DNA of 64,000 bases. It comes from Fuerstiella sp. (GTDB lineage Bacteria > Planctomycetota > Planctomycetia > Planctomycetales > Planctomycetaceae). The stretch's first letter is position 1; the number at the start of each line of letters is the position of its first letter. Positions 45,991 to 55,750 of this stretch are shown here, piece by piece. Made by a program: the position numbers and the translations under genes. The notes under the pieces are model-generated. The model ran no database searches. It was not told where the DNA came from and saw nothing but the letters and a program-made list of their open reading frames with translations. Location of the stretch: contig JAQWOH010000010.1 of the NCBI GenBank assembly GCA_029245955.1, forward strand, positions 57,226-121,225, given 5' to 3'.

Positions 45991-48432
45991 TTAGTGATTG
46001 AACAGGAATTCACGTGAGTTCAGCATCGACCAGAAAATGTCTTCCAGTGCCGGTTGCGGGTTCTCTTCTTCAGTCGCAACTGCCATCAGCGATGTAAGCT
46101 CTTTTTCCGTTGGTTTGCGACAGAAGCAACGCAGGTACAGTTCGTTAATGATGTCAGCAGGAGTTTTGGACTCCTTGATCATGGCCGGGATCAGTCCACC
46201 CTGCTGTATTTTGCTGTTGACGGTGTCGCCATTAATCAGGTGGAGTGCCTGAGACAGATTGGGTTCCATTTTCACTTCGCAGGAACACACACTTTCGCGT
46301 TTGGCTCGACCGAAGGTTGTCAGGAAATAGGTCGAAGTGTTTCCGTCAGCAATGTGAACGGCTCGAGCACCAACCGGCAGGCCGGGGAATTTATTGGTGG
46401 TGGACGTCACATTAGAGATGCAGTCCAGCATCACTTCAGCCCGCAGCCGTCTGAGTTCGGCGTGTGCAAAGTTATTGTGATCCTTTTCGTTTGACGAATT
46501 GGTCTGGGTGGACAGCTGATAAGTTCGCGATTTGCAGATATCGCCCACAAGGCGACGGAAATCATAGTTGTAGTCTGTAAAACGTTTGCCGAGTTCGGCC
46601 AGCAGTTCAGCATTGGCGGCCGGATTACTGACTCGAACGTCGTCTACTTCATCAATGATGCCCTTGCCGAAGAAGTGAGCCCACACGATGTTGCCGAGAT
46701 TTGTGGCAAAGTACGGATTGTCAGGCGATGCCAGCCATTCGGCCAGTACTTCACGTCGATCCCGGCCCTGGAGGTCCGGCGTCTCGCCGCCCAGGAACTT
46801 GGGTGCCATGTTTCGACCGTCCACGAGATGTTTGACCTCACCACCGCCACTGTTGAAAATAATCTGTTCGCGGGGATCTTCTGCGCGTTTGCGGCCAATC
46901 TGTGAGAAGAATGCTGCGAAGCTGTAGTAGTCATCCATCGTCCATCGGTCGAACGGGTGGTTGTGGCACTGAGCACATTGAATTCGCATGCCCATGAAGA
47001 CCTGAGCGACATTTTCCGATACTTTCAGAGTTTGTGTTTCTGTCTGATAATAATTTGTGGCCGGGTCCGTGAAGGTCCCTCCCTTGGATGCCAGTAATTC
47101 ACGTACCATCACATCGCTCGGTGTGTTGCTGGCAATCTTTTCCTTCAGCCAGTTGAAATAACGCAGCATCGGTTTCTTGGCGACCCGATTATTAATGGTG
47201 CGGACCTGCAGCAGTTCGGCCCATTTCATCACCCACATGTCGACAAATTCTTTGCGCTGCAGCAACTGGTCCACCACCTTATCTCGCTTCTGCGGGTCGG
47301 CGTCAGCCAGAAATTTTTCATGTTCTTCAGAGCTTGGCATGGTGCCGGTAATGTCGACGAAAACTCGACGCAGAAACTGTTCGTCGGTACACACTTCGGA
47401 AGGTGTAATACGCAGCTTACGAAGCTTGTTGTGCACCAGCGTGTCGATGTAGTTCAGTTCGGGAGTCTTCGGGTCTTCATAGGTGAGTCCTTTGGGCAGG
47501 ACGATGAAGTGGGAGCCGACAGTATGAGTATCAAAGCGAGCCATAATAAACGCTTCGCCGCGTTCATGAGCTGTCACAATTCCCTTCTGAGTGATTTCGG
47601 CAGCGGTTTCGTTGTTCGAACTGAAAAATGCCAGGGATGTAACATCGCGATCGGTACCGTCTGAATATTTGGCGCGAACCGTCAATTGCTGTGTCTGTCC
47701 GTCACCGTCAAGCACCGCGGTCTTGGGGTACAGCTCTACGGCCAGGACGGTGGGGACTTCGGCAGGTTTCGGGTCATCCAAAGCGCCTGTTTTCAACCAG
47801 CGAACAAGCGTGTTGTATTGTTCGTCTCCTACACTAAACCGCTTACCGCCGGTGTGCGGCACAGCTCCGGTGCATTTTTCGATTAATAGACTTTCTTCGG
47901 GCAGCGCGACATTGATGCGTCTGCCTGGAATTTCACGAGTGACACGAAAATGATCGCCGGCCGGATCAAATCCGAACAATGACAGTCTGAAACCGTCTTT
48001 GCCACGGGCAGCTCCATGACAACTGCCGTTGTTACAACTTGCCTTCATAAAGACGGGCATGACATCCAGGCGGAAGCTGATTGGCAGTTCAACTTTCGCA
48101 TTCGATACGGTAATCGGCAGATCGACCGTATGACCCTCATAGTTGACGGTTGCTTTTGTTGTCCCGTCGGCAAGTGGAGTAAATGTTTGAGCATCCAGCT
48201 TTACGAATGCCTCGTTTTCGACGGCTATTTGAGCCTTATCTGTGACGTCGTAAGTCAGGCCGTTTGCCATGACTGCCTGCACCAGTATCGACTGTCGGTC
48301 ACTAACATTTGTGAGACTGACGTCGGCGGGACTGACTGTAATGGAAACCGGTTTCTGCGCTTCCTGGCCATGTGCTGTTACCAACAGTGCGGATGTGGCC
48401 AGAACAGCGACGGACGATCGGAGAGTCTTCAT
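45991..48432 (-). CDS. Big2 / cytochrome / DUF1549 / DUF1553 secreted protein
   Basis: An 813-residue protein. The signal peptide (SSVAVLATSALLVTAHG) is followed by a first Ig-like/Big2 domain. Next is a cytochrome-like segment with the unusual spacing C-x4-C-H (ASCNNGSCHGAARGKDGFRL) and a second Big2 repeat (SDGTDRDVTSLAFFSSNNET). DUF1549 then follows (LRRVFVDITGTMPSSEEHE, MRIQCAQCHNHPFDRWTMDD with CAQCH), and finally DUF1553 (SPDNPYFATNLGNIVWAHFF, GKGIIDEVDDVR). The C-terminus LEDIFWSMLNSREFLFNH is typical. Third gene of the minus-strand cluster, between the PPC-domain and WD40 genes. Redox role inferred from haem motifs. Confidence 0.9.
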   Translation of the reverse strand: MKTLRSSVAVLATSALLVTAHGQEAQKPVSITVSPADVSLTNVSDRQSILVQAVMANGLTYDVTDKAQIAVENEAFVKLDAQTFTPLADGTTKATVNYEGHTVDLPITVSNAKVELPISFRLDVMPVFMKASCNNGSCHGAARGKDGFRLSLFGFDPAGDHFRVTREIPGRRINVALPEESLLIEKCTGAVPHTGGKRFSVGDEQYNTLVRWLKTGALDDPKPAEVPTVLAVELYPKTAVLDGDGQTQQLTVRAKYSDGTDRDVTSLAFFSSNNETAAEITQKGIVTAHERGEAFIMARFDTHTVGSHFIVLPKGLTYEDPKTPELNYIDTLVHNKLRKLRITPSEVCTDEQFLRRVFVDITGTMPSSEEHEKFLADADPQKRDKVVDQLLQRKEFVDMWVMKWAELLQVRTINNRVAKKPMLRYFNWLKEKIASNTPSDVMVRELLASKGGTFTDPATNYYQTETQTLKVSENVAQVFMGMRIQCAQCHNHPFDRWTMDDYYSFAAFFSQIGRKRAEDPREQIIFNSGGGEVKHLVDGRNMAPKFLGGETPDLQGRDRREVLAEWLASPDNPYFATNLGNIVWAHFFGKGIIDEVDDVRVSNPAANAELLAELGKRFTDYNYDFRRLVGDICKSRTYQLSTQTNSSNEKDHNNFAHAELRRLRAEVMLDCISNVTSTTNKFPGLPVGARAVHIADGNTSTYFLTTFGRAKRESVCSCEVKMEPNLSQALHLINGDTVNSKIQQGGLIPAMIKESKTPADIINELYLRCFCRKPTEKELTSLMAVATEEENPQPALEDIFWSMLNSREFLFNH

Positions 48433-48573
48433 AGTTTCGAATCCGACGGTGTGAGATGGTTTCGCCTGAACAGTTGAAATTAAGGTTAGACTCGTCTGAG
48501 TCTGACTTTCGTTAACATTTGATGTTCAATTATTGGACGCGCAGAACCCAGTTGTGTCCTGACAGGCAGATAT

Positions 48574-51018
48574 TCACTCTGCCCCGCCAGCTGTCTTCTT
48601 CGCCTCCAGACGCAGTTTTTCCAGTCGTGTGAGGCGTTTGACGACGGGTGGTTTGGGTTTGGCAGCAACAGCCGCAGGTTTGGGTTCTGCCTTCTTGGGT
48701 GGAGCTGCAACGGGTTTTGGCAACGGTTTGTCAACACGAAGCTCAGTCCCGCCAACTCGAGCATGGGTGATTGGTTCGTTGTTTACCGTCACAACAACCT
48801 GACAAAAAATGTTTTTGTGGTTACCGGCCGGACTGTCAGCTTCAGTCTTCACTTTGAAGACAAGCTCTTTGGTCTCTTTTGTGATCTCCAGAGGCGGAGC
48901 AGTGACTTTATGTGGCAGGCCCAACAGCTGGACTTTTGCGGGTGCGGCCAGATCTTTCAGGATGCTGACCTCAGCCACAATTTCTGTCTCCTGACCGAGC
49001 TCAACGCTAGCTCGCTGAATCGCCAGCCCGACATAAGGTTCGGCGACTTCCAGCGTTGCCATCTGACTTGAAACCCATGCGCTGCCGCCGACGTTGGCAG
49101 AGCCGAGTGCATACACGGGCCATTTCCCGATGGCCGCGTTGCCGTTGGCACTGAGGGGATACAGGATTTCGGTCTTTCCCTTGGGAATGTTCACAGAACT
49201 TGTGGCACCAATCCCGGGTGCGCGAAACGGAAACTGCACATTGATCTGTTCATCCCAGCCTTCTTTTTTCTTCGCCACAATCTTCAGCTGCATTGACCCA
49301 TTGCGGACAATGGGCACCTGTGGCTGAACGATCTCGATAGAAAACGGCAGTTCGTCCACGACCACGATTGGCAGGCGCTGGACGTCCTTCCAGACATAGA
49401 GCGACTGACCAGGGGCTGAGATCACAAAGTCAGCACGGTTCTGAAAACGGCCGCTGATTTTCTTGGACTCATCGTTCAGCTTTGCGCGAAAGTCAACCAA
49501 CGCACCGCCGAGAGGAGCATCTGCTGCCGCCTCAAACAGCACGGGCATCGTGTTCAGATTGGCGGGCATCGGGGAGGCAACAATGTTGACGCCGGCCGGA
49601 AGCTGCATATCTTCGAGAACCAGTTCGCCGCCGAAATTAGCGCGGCTGGCCGATATGATGCTTCCGAAACGATTCCCCCTGGCGACGTAAATACGTTGCC
49701 GGTTCTGCGAATACCTTGCGGTCCGCGGAATACCAAGGGTCAGCTTTGGTACAATCGGCTGAAACTCAACACGATAAACAAAATCCTCACCGCCCCGACC
49801 GAGGTGATCCATGACCCGCACTGCATACTCGCCGTCTTCAGGAACGGCAAAGCGAATATAGCTGTCGGGTCCGCGTGAATCGTCGTTTCCGCTCAGAGAT
49901 TTACCATCTTTTATTCGGAAGATGTGCATCACGGGATCAATGCCCGTACGAATTCGTCGACCGTAGCATTCGACTTCGTAGGTTTGGCCTTTTTTTGCAG
50001 CAAACTTGAAGTAGTCGTGGTCGCCGGCAACGTCAAGAACTCCGTTAAAGGCGGACGGGAAGGCCACAACAGTTGCTTCTGCCAGCGAATTGTTGGGTTC
50101 CGCCTCAAACGCATTGGTGTCTGGAGAGACGCGAACCGTGTGGCCGGAGGGACTGATGCCACGGTCGTCCTGTGCAAAGACCTGAACCTCAGTTGTGCCG
50201 TCCGCCGGCAGCGTGACCTTCTGCTTCATCGGGCCGCCTGCATCACCAATGAAAGTGAATTCGACTTCTTCGCCGGCTTTGCCGCCAGCGGGATAGATTG
50301 CCGTTGGGCGAGGAAACTGTCCGACGTGTAGTCGATAGCGACAGTTTCCATTGCCGCCGTAACCGCTTTCTCGCATTTCGATAATGTACTTTCCGTCCTC
50401 CGGGACCGTAATCGATGTTACAGCATCCTGTCTGACCAGCGGAGAATCATCGACGGCGGAAAGTTCGAACCGTTTTTCATCGAGAATCGCGATGTATGGG
50501 TCAAACAGAGTCTGGCCGAATCGCATGCCTTCCACTTCAACGGACAGACGCTGTCCTTTCTTGGCTTCCACAACGAAGTAGTCAACGTCCTCGTTTTGAA
50601 CCACGCCCTCCACCGTGACGTTCTGTTCGATCGCCTGAGCCGCAGCAAATTCGGTGTTCGGTTCTTTCTCAGGAACTGCAGGCAGAGCACCAACAAAGAA
50701 TGTCCGGTAATCGGAAACTCCGCTCTTCGTTCGAACCTGGGCTGCTTTCTCTCCCAGCTCACAGTCCGGGGCAACTTTTATTGTGGCGCGTACAATGTTG
50801 GCGTTCTTTTCGTCGGGCTCGATCTTAACGACTTCGAAACCCGGATCGTAAAACAGAATTTCTTCTGCATCCTTCAACCGAGCGCCTGAGAACGTGACCA
50901 CATGTTCGGCCCCGCGCTGAATGCCGCGGGGCGTGATCACGCTGAGAGTCGGGTCAGATGCCTGAACAGAAGCTGCACTGGTAACAACCAGCAGCGCGAG
51001 CAGAATGCCATAGCGCAT
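48574..51018 (-). CDS. Secreted PPC-domain (pre-peptidase C-terminal) protein
   Basis: An 814-residue secreted protein with signal peptide MRYGILLALLVVTSAASVQA. It starts with an IPT/TIG-like region (VITPRGIQRGAEHVVTFSGA) and has at least two PPC domains: one around KEPNTEFAAAQAIEQN to GQRLSVEVEGMRFGQTLFDP, another around EPNNSLAEATVVAF to HDYFKFAAKKGQTYEVECYG. The C-terminal third is beta-rich and ends in a Lys/Pro/Ala-rich tail (PKPVAAPPKKAEPKPAAVAA). No catalytic domain is seen. An AGGGGG precedes the ATG. It is the second gene of the cluster that starts with DUF1501; such PPC proteins commonly travel with DUF1501/DUF1549 genes in planctomycetes. Binding or scaffold role is likely. Confidence 0.85.
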   Translation of the reverse strand: MRYGILLALLVVTSAASVQASDPTLSVITPRGIQRGAEHVVTFSGARLKDAEEILFYDPGFEVVKIEPDEKNANIVRATIKVAPDCELGEKAAQVRTKSGVSDYRTFFVGALPAVPEKEPNTEFAAAQAIEQNVTVEGVVQNEDVDYFVVEAKKGQRLSVEVEGMRFGQTLFDPYIAILDEKRFELSAVDDSPLVRQDAVTSITVPEDGKYIIEMRESGYGGNGNCRYRLHVGQFPRPTAIYPAGGKAGEEVEFTFIGDAGGPMKQKVTLPADGTTEVQVFAQDDRGISPSGHTVRVSPDTNAFEAEPNNSLAEATVVAFPSAFNGVLDVAGDHDYFKFAAKKGQTYEVECYGRRIRTGIDPVMHIFRIKDGKSLSGNDDSRGPDSYIRFAVPEDGEYAVRVMDHLGRGGEDFVYRVEFQPIVPKLTLGIPRTARYSQNRQRIYVARGNRFGSIISASRANFGGELVLEDMQLPAGVNIVASPMPANLNTMPVLFEAAADAPLGGALVDFRAKLNDESKKISGRFQNRADFVISAPGQSLYVWKDVQRLPIVVVDELPFSIEIVQPQVPIVRNGSMQLKIVAKKKEGWDEQINVQFPFRAPGIGATSSVNIPKGKTEILYPLSANGNAAIGKWPVYALGSANVGGSAWVSSQMATLEVAEPYVGLAIQRASVELGQETEIVAEVSILKDLAAPAKVQLLGLPHKVTAPPLEITKETKELVFKVKTEADSPAGNHKNIFCQVVVTVNNEPITHARVGGTELRVDKPLPKPVAAPPKKAEPKPAAVAAKPKPPVVKRLTRLEKLRLEAKKTAGGAE

Positions 51019-51270
51019 TACGATCCCCCTGGAAGGAATGCCGAAAAACAGATTCAGAAATTGTATGGAAGCCAGTCTCGAATTATAGAGTTTTCGCAGT
51101 GTTTGGAGGACAAACCTGTGTAAAACCAGACTGGGTTAGTGGAAGGAAATAGGGCTGGCCACACTTGTTCAGCGAATCAAAATGAGGCCAGCTACGGCGT
51201 GTCTTGTCAGCTGCAGCGCATCCAATCCATGCCCTGCAGCACCCCTGTTATTCAACCGCTATGATCATTA

Positions 51271-52569
51271 TCAAACAAGCAACTCTTTGCGGACCTTGCC
51301 CCCATTGACAATTTCAATGGGCCGATCACCAGGAGCCATCAGCTCTTTGTCTGCATTGATACCCAGACAGCTGTAAATCGTCGTGGCCCAGTCAACAACG
51401 GTCAGTGGCTTCTCTTCCGGCTCGCTGGCGGTGGCGTCTGACTTGCCATACACCTGTCCGCCCTTGATGCCGCCACCGGCCAGAACAACACTGAATACCT
51501 TTGGCCAGTGGTCACGACCGGCATTGCCGTTAATCTTCGGTGTTCGACCGAATTCGCTGGCAATGCACACCATTGTGTCCTTCAGTCGACCTCGTTCATC
51601 CAGATCCCGAATCAAACGTGCATATGCCTGATCCAGTGACGGCACCTGTCGCTTGATCGAAGCATCAATATTGTCGTGCATGTCCCAGCCACCGTAGGTC
51701 ATGGTCACAAACCGAGCCCCGGCTTCCACCAGACGTCGAGCCATCAGCATGCGAGCACCGGCCGTATTGCGGCCGTATTCGTCCCGCAGTTTGTCCGCCT
51801 CCTTGCTCAGATCAAAAGCTTCGCGAGCTTCCGGAGATCCGACCATACCGTAGGCACGTTGATAAAACGTATCTACCGCATCCAATGAATCAGCTTTCTC
51901 TTTCGAAACGAAGTGATCATTTACGGCCGCCAATACACTACGACGACGAGTGAATCGTTTGTCGTCCACACCACCGGGCAGCTTCAGATCACGAACAGTG
52001 AAGTTGTTGCTGGCTGGATCTGAACCCAGACTGAACGGAGCGAATGAAGAACTCAGGTACCCGGTGCCCGCAAAGACATTAGGCTGGCTGGGAACACAGA
52101 CATACTGCGGAATGTTGTTTCGCGGGCCAAATTCGTGAGTGACCACACTACCCATGCTTGGAAACGACAGAGCAGGACTCGGGCGATATCCTGTGAACAT
52201 GTTGTGGGTGCCGCGTTCGTGAGCCGCTTCACCGTGCGTCATCGAACGACAGATGGCGATCTTGTCGGCCACCTGCGCCGTGTTCTTCCATGTCTCGTTA
52301 ATGAACGTACCACCGACGTTTGTCTGAATGGGCTTCATCGGCCCGCGGTACTCGACCGGTGCGTAAGGCTTGGGGTCGAAGCTTTCCTGGTGAGCCATCC
52401 CCCCTGGCAGGTAGATGAAAATGACCGACTTTGCGGTACCTTCGACACTTTCATAATCCTTCAGATCTGCCTGTGCGGTCTGCAGCTTCAGATATTGAGC
52501 CAGTGTCAGCCCAAGACCGCCACAAAAACCAACGTGCATAAAATCACGACGAGAATTTCCGCGACGCAT
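51271..52569 (-). CDS. DUF1501 family secreted protein
   Basis: A 432-residue DUF1501 protein. The ATG at 52569 has GGAG six bases upstream; a longer frame to 52599 does not. RRGNSRRDFMHVGFCGGLGL is a twin-arginine signal. Family motifs: IFIYLPGGMAHQESFDPKPY, ICRSMTHGEAAHERGTHNM, ARFVTMTYGGWDMHDNID, CIASEFGRTPKINGNAGRDH and SVVLAGGGIKGGQVYGKSD. It is the first gene of the minus-strand six-gene run (DUF1501, PPC protein, Big2/DUF1549/DUF1553, cytochrome-WD40, surE, prs), with gaps of 252, 141, 248, 8 and 232 bp. Confidence 0.92.
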   Translation of the reverse strand: MRRGNSRRDFMHVGFCGGLGLTLAQYLKLQTAQADLKDYESVEGTAKSVIFIYLPGGMAHQESFDPKPYAPVEYRGPMKPIQTNVGGTFINETWKNTAQVADKIAICRSMTHGEAAHERGTHNMFTGYRPSPALSFPSMGSVVTHEFGPRNNIPQYVCVPSQPNVFAGTGYLSSSFAPFSLGSDPASNNFTVRDLKLPGGVDDKRFTRRRSVLAAVNDHFVSKEKADSLDAVDTFYQRAYGMVGSPEAREAFDLSKEADKLRDEYGRNTAGARMLMARRLVEAGARFVTMTYGGWDMHDNIDASIKRQVPSLDQAYARLIRDLDERGRLKDTMVCIASEFGRTPKINGNAGRDHWPKVFSVVLAGGGIKGGQVYGKSDATASEPEEKPLTVVDWATTIYSCLGINADKELMAPGDRPIEIVNGGKVRKELLV

Positions 52570-53026
52570 AGCAAGCTCCAGTGAAAGTGAACGGGACATC
52601 CGAAGGAAGCGTTCCGAGGACGTCGAGCAAGGTGGGTAAATACAGGTAGGCAGTGTTTAGCGGCAGGGCGCAAAGGCGTCCTGCCACTAATCGTCATTTT
52701 GCTGCTGTGATCAGCAGTTGTCAACCATTGGCATTGAAATTGTACGTATGCACACTGCTGGCGGGCGTCAGAGAAACGGTTGTAGTGCTGAGTCGGGAAG
52801 TCACGGGCCACGGGGTGGATATACGATTTTCGTCGCAAAACCGGCTCGTATTTCCCGTCACGAAGAACGGATTCAGAGCTTCATTATCGCTCGGAATGTC
52901 GCTAGCTTACGTGGATGGAAGCCCCATTTTTGCATGATCGGGACTCCTGATTGGTGTTTTTACGTCCGTGTCATTCCTGGAGCATAGAATCTCGGGAGAC
53001 GCTCGCCGCAGATCTGGTTCGGAAGC
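52570..53026. other. Divergent promoter region, no gene seen
   Basis: About 457 bp between the minus-strand DUF1501 gene and the plus-strand TatD gene, so promoters for both directions must lie here. Short frames on both strands lack ribosome sites and family resemblance. Confidence 0.6.
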
Positions 53027-53839
53027 TTGTCTGGAAACACAGTGTCATTTTCCCTGATCGATACCCACTGCCACCTGGACGCGGAAGCGTTTCAACAGGA
53101 TTTGACTGAGGTTCTGCAGCGTGCTGCAGATAGCGGCGTCGAGCGAATGATAACGATCGGCATCACCAGAGAGACCAGCGAAGCGGCTGTGGTGCTGGCC
53201 AATCGTCACAAATCTGTTTTCGCTGTCGTTGGAATTCAGCCGAACTACGCTCAGGAAGCGGCGCCCGATGACTGGGACCGGATTGTGGACCTTGCCTCAC
53301 ATCCGAATGTCGTGGGGATCGGCGAAACGGGGCTCGATAAGTACTGGGATTTTGCTCCGCTGGAAATCCAGCGAGATTACTTTGCGAGGCACCTTGAGTA
53401 TTCGCGAATATGTGGAAAACCATTCATTGTTCATTGTCGCGAGGCTGAAGCAGACGTTCTGGAAATGCTGCGGGCCGAGTATGCCAACGGTCCGCTGAAT
53501 GGAGTCATGCATTCTTTTTGCGGGGATTCGGCGATGGCAGCCGAGTGTGTCGCTATGGGCATGTACATATCATTCGCCGGCATGGTCACTTTTCGCAAGA
53601 ACGACGAGCTTCGGGCGGTCGCTGGAACGGTTCCCCTGGACCGGTTGCTGATCGAAACAGACTCTCCCTATCTGGCCCCACATCCCAATCGGGGCAAACG
53701 CAACGAGCCAGCATGGGTGCGACACACTGCGGAATGTCTTGCCGAAGCTCACAGCGTCAGTTTTGAGGAGCTGGCAAACATAACTGCCGCCAATGCGAAA
53801 CGGTTGTTTCGGCTGTCGACCTGTAGTGCTTCACGGTGA
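53027..53839 (+). CDS. TatD family metal-dependent deoxyribonuclease
   Basis: A 270-residue TIM-barrel hydrolase of the TatD/YcfH group. Metal ligands appear in order: LIDTHCHLDAEAF, VVGIGETGLDKYWD, KPFIVHCREAEADVLEML, GVMHSFCGDS and LLIETDSPYLAPHPNRGKRN. Members act as Mg-dependent 3'-5' exonucleases or D-aminoacyl-tRNA deacylases. The TTG at 53027 is the first start in frame. A GTG at 53042 has GGA six bases upstream and begins just before the conserved region, so it is an equally good start. Divergent from the DUF1501 cluster. Confidence 0.93.
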   Translation: MSGNTVSFSLIDTHCHLDAEAFQQDLTEVLQRAADSGVERMITIGITRETSEAAVVLANRHKSVFAVVGIQPNYAQEAAPDDWDRIVDLASHPNVVGIGETGLDKYWDFAPLEIQRDYFARHLEYSRICGKPFIVHCREAEADVLEMLRAEYANGPLNGVMHSFCGDSAMAAECVAMGMYISFAGMVTFRKNDELRAVAGTVPLDRLLIETDSPYLAPHPNRGKRNEPAWVRHTAECLAEAHSVSFEELANITAANAKRLFRLSTCSASR

Positions 53840-53927
53840 CGGATGGCCGTGCAGAACGTTCTCTAACAGTGTTTCGTGATTCCCACGAACCAGGATCGTT
53901 TACACAATAAGTAAATGGCACTGGTCG

Positions 53928-54227
53928 TCATTTGTCAATGCCTGTTTCCCATCGCGACAGTCGGCACAGGTCGCTGTTGATTTCAAATCGGCGACATGCG
54001 TCGGGCCGTAGTTCATAGTGCAGGCACCGCTGTTGCGCGGTGTCGAGCCACACGCAAGGCAGCAGGTCGAACTGCTGGTCGGCCGCAATGCGTTCGCGAA
54101 TCGGCCGCAGCAGATCATCCGGGATTTCTCGGACAGCTTCCTCACCTGGTTGAAAAGGGGGGATTGGTGTCATGACGCAGCAGGCGCTGCAACTGTCACA
54201 GGATTCGACGATGGGCAGCAGACTCAC
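53928..54227 (-). CDS. YkgJ family cysteine-cluster protein
   Basis: A 99-residue protein with the YkgJ-type metal (Zn or Fe-S) cluster. C10, C13, C16 and C17 lie in CDSCSACCVMTPIPPF, followed by the later cysteines LPCVWLD and RCLHYELRPDACRRFEINS, the typical C-xx-Y-x-x-RP-x-x-C pattern. Function of the family is unknown; a metal site is confident from the cysteines. It is convergent with the TatD gene, whose stop is about 90 bp away, and downstream of the YdjY-like gene by 134 bp on the same strand. Confidence 0.85.
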   Translation of the reverse strand: MSLLPIVESCDSCSACCVMTPIPPFQPGEEAVREIPDDLLRPIRERIAADQQFDLLPCVWLDTAQQRCLHYELRPDACRRFEINSDLCRLSRWETGIDK

Positions 54228-54361
54228 GTTGAACTCAGCTACGATGATTCGTGGATAAATGATATTGTGCTGTCAGATTCGCCGGCGCGTGGAAAATTTG
54301 TTCTCTGCCCGCTGATACGCAGGTGCAGGGGTATTCACACGAGACGCTGCATGCCCCGGCG

Positions 54362-55417
54362 TCAGTTCGCGTCCGCATCGATTCTTGGCGGAGCTTCGGA
54401 CTGTTTTTTCGGCTGGGGCGGAGCGGACACGGGAATCAACTCCACAATGACCGGCGTGTCGCGTGATGGAATCTTTCCCGGCCAGGCTTCGTAGGACTGT
54501 CCGCCGTCACTGGCAGAGCTGGCTTCCCGAACATCAATGAGTGACGCCGCAAAGTTGGCGACACAAATCAGGTATCCTCCTTCGGCGGCATACTGTTTCT
54601 GTCCGGTTGCCTCATTGACATATTGATAACTGCCTCCAAACACGAAGTCTGCGGTCATGGGACGTGACTGACTGTCTTTATAGAATGTCCTGACAGCCTG
54701 TTGATATGGCTTGTCATCCCATAACGTCAACAGATGATCACGCTGTTTCGTTGACATGGGGCCATACCATAAGAGCTCCTTGTTGTACGGATCGTACCGC
54801 AGTTCCATTAGTGGCAGTTTGACGCCTGGTGGCGGCTCCGGATGTTTCTGCGAAAAGTAATGGAAGACGGAGTGTCGCAGCCATGACCGCACATCGGCAC
54901 GCTGCAGTTTCCTGTCCCTGTCGACCCAGTTCACAAAAATGTCAATTCTGGGGCCGGACGGCGGAGAGAATTCGGGAGAAAACATGGCCGGTTTGCCTGG
55001 TCTTTCGCCCAGCGCCAGAAGTGCTGCGTGAACAACAAAGGCTTTGCTGCGAAGCCACAGGACGGATTCGTGTTCTTTAGTCCCTTCTGTGCAACACAGC
55101 ATTTCCAGCAGACAGTCTTCGCACGCGACCTGAGTATGAAGCAGCACCCGCTTTCTTTTGGCATCCAGGAAGACCGTGCCGGGCGGGTTAAGCGCTGTCG
55201 TGCCCTGCAGGATCTTCCGGAGCTGATGGGGCAGCGGTTTCAGTGGCGGAAGTGTGCCGCCCGATTCCTTAGCCTTCTGAAGACTGTCTGCCGCAGTCAC
55301 ATCGCTGTTTTCGGAGTTGGCAGCCACTGCGTCCGTCTGTGGCTTGTCACTCTGACCCCGGACACAGACACTGAACGACACAACGACGCAGACAATAATG
55401 ATGCAATGTCTCAACAT
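54362..55417 (-). CDS. YdjY-domain secreted protein
   Basis: A 351-residue protein with signal peptide CIIIVCVVVSFSVCVRG and a low-complexity linker. The YdjY-like domain covers about residues 75-165: NPPGTVFLDAKRKRVLLHTQ, then CEDCLLEMLCC, HESVLWLRSKAFVVHAALLA and LGERPG. Part of this type of domain is found repeatedly in planctomycete periplasmic proteins. The C-terminal half (DFVFGGSYQYVNEATGQKQY, EGGYLICVANFAASLIDVRE) continues the same type of fold, and the end is Pro/Lys-rich. No catalytic motif is evident. Function unknown. Confidence 0.7.
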   Translation of the reverse strand: MLRHCIIIVCVVVSFSVCVRGQSDKPQTDAVAANSENSDVTAADSLQKAKESGGTLPPLKPLPHQLRKILQGTTALNPPGTVFLDAKRKRVLLHTQVACEDCLLEMLCCTEGTKEHESVLWLRSKAFVVHAALLALGERPGKPAMFSPEFSPPSGPRIDIFVNWVDRDRKLQRADVRSWLRHSVFHYFSQKHPEPPPGVKLPLMELRYDPYNKELLWYGPMSTKQRDHLLTLWDDKPYQQAVRTFYKDSQSRPMTADFVFGGSYQYVNEATGQKQYAAEGGYLICVANFAASLIDVREASSASDGGQSYEAWPGKIPSRDTPVIVELIPVSAPPQPKKQSEAPPRIDADAN

Positions 55418-55750
55418 GGAGGTGGTCCGGCAGAACGGCGACAGTCATGGATTGCCATGATTATAGCGGATAGCCACGTGTTTCAGTACTCGAATTGCCT
55501 GCCACATACGGTGACGGCCGCACTGCATGCACATGGCTCAGTCACGCTGGACGGTGAATTCACCTGACGGCCCTGCCGCGGCATTTACAACGGAACACTG
55601 GTTTAGTGTGCTGCGAAAGTCAGCGTGTCTCTCTGTGAACGATAGTTTTGCCGTTTCGACTTTTGCATGACGGACCGGATTGAGGTACGATGAGAGTACG
55701 TCGAACCTTCGTTCGCGTCCCGCCTCAATTCCTTACCGGACCGCACACAG
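55418..55750. other. Divergent intergenic region, no gene seen
   Basis: About 330 bp between the YdjY-like gene (minus) and the DUF1501 gene (plus). It should carry both promoters. No structured element was recognised. Confidence 0.6.
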
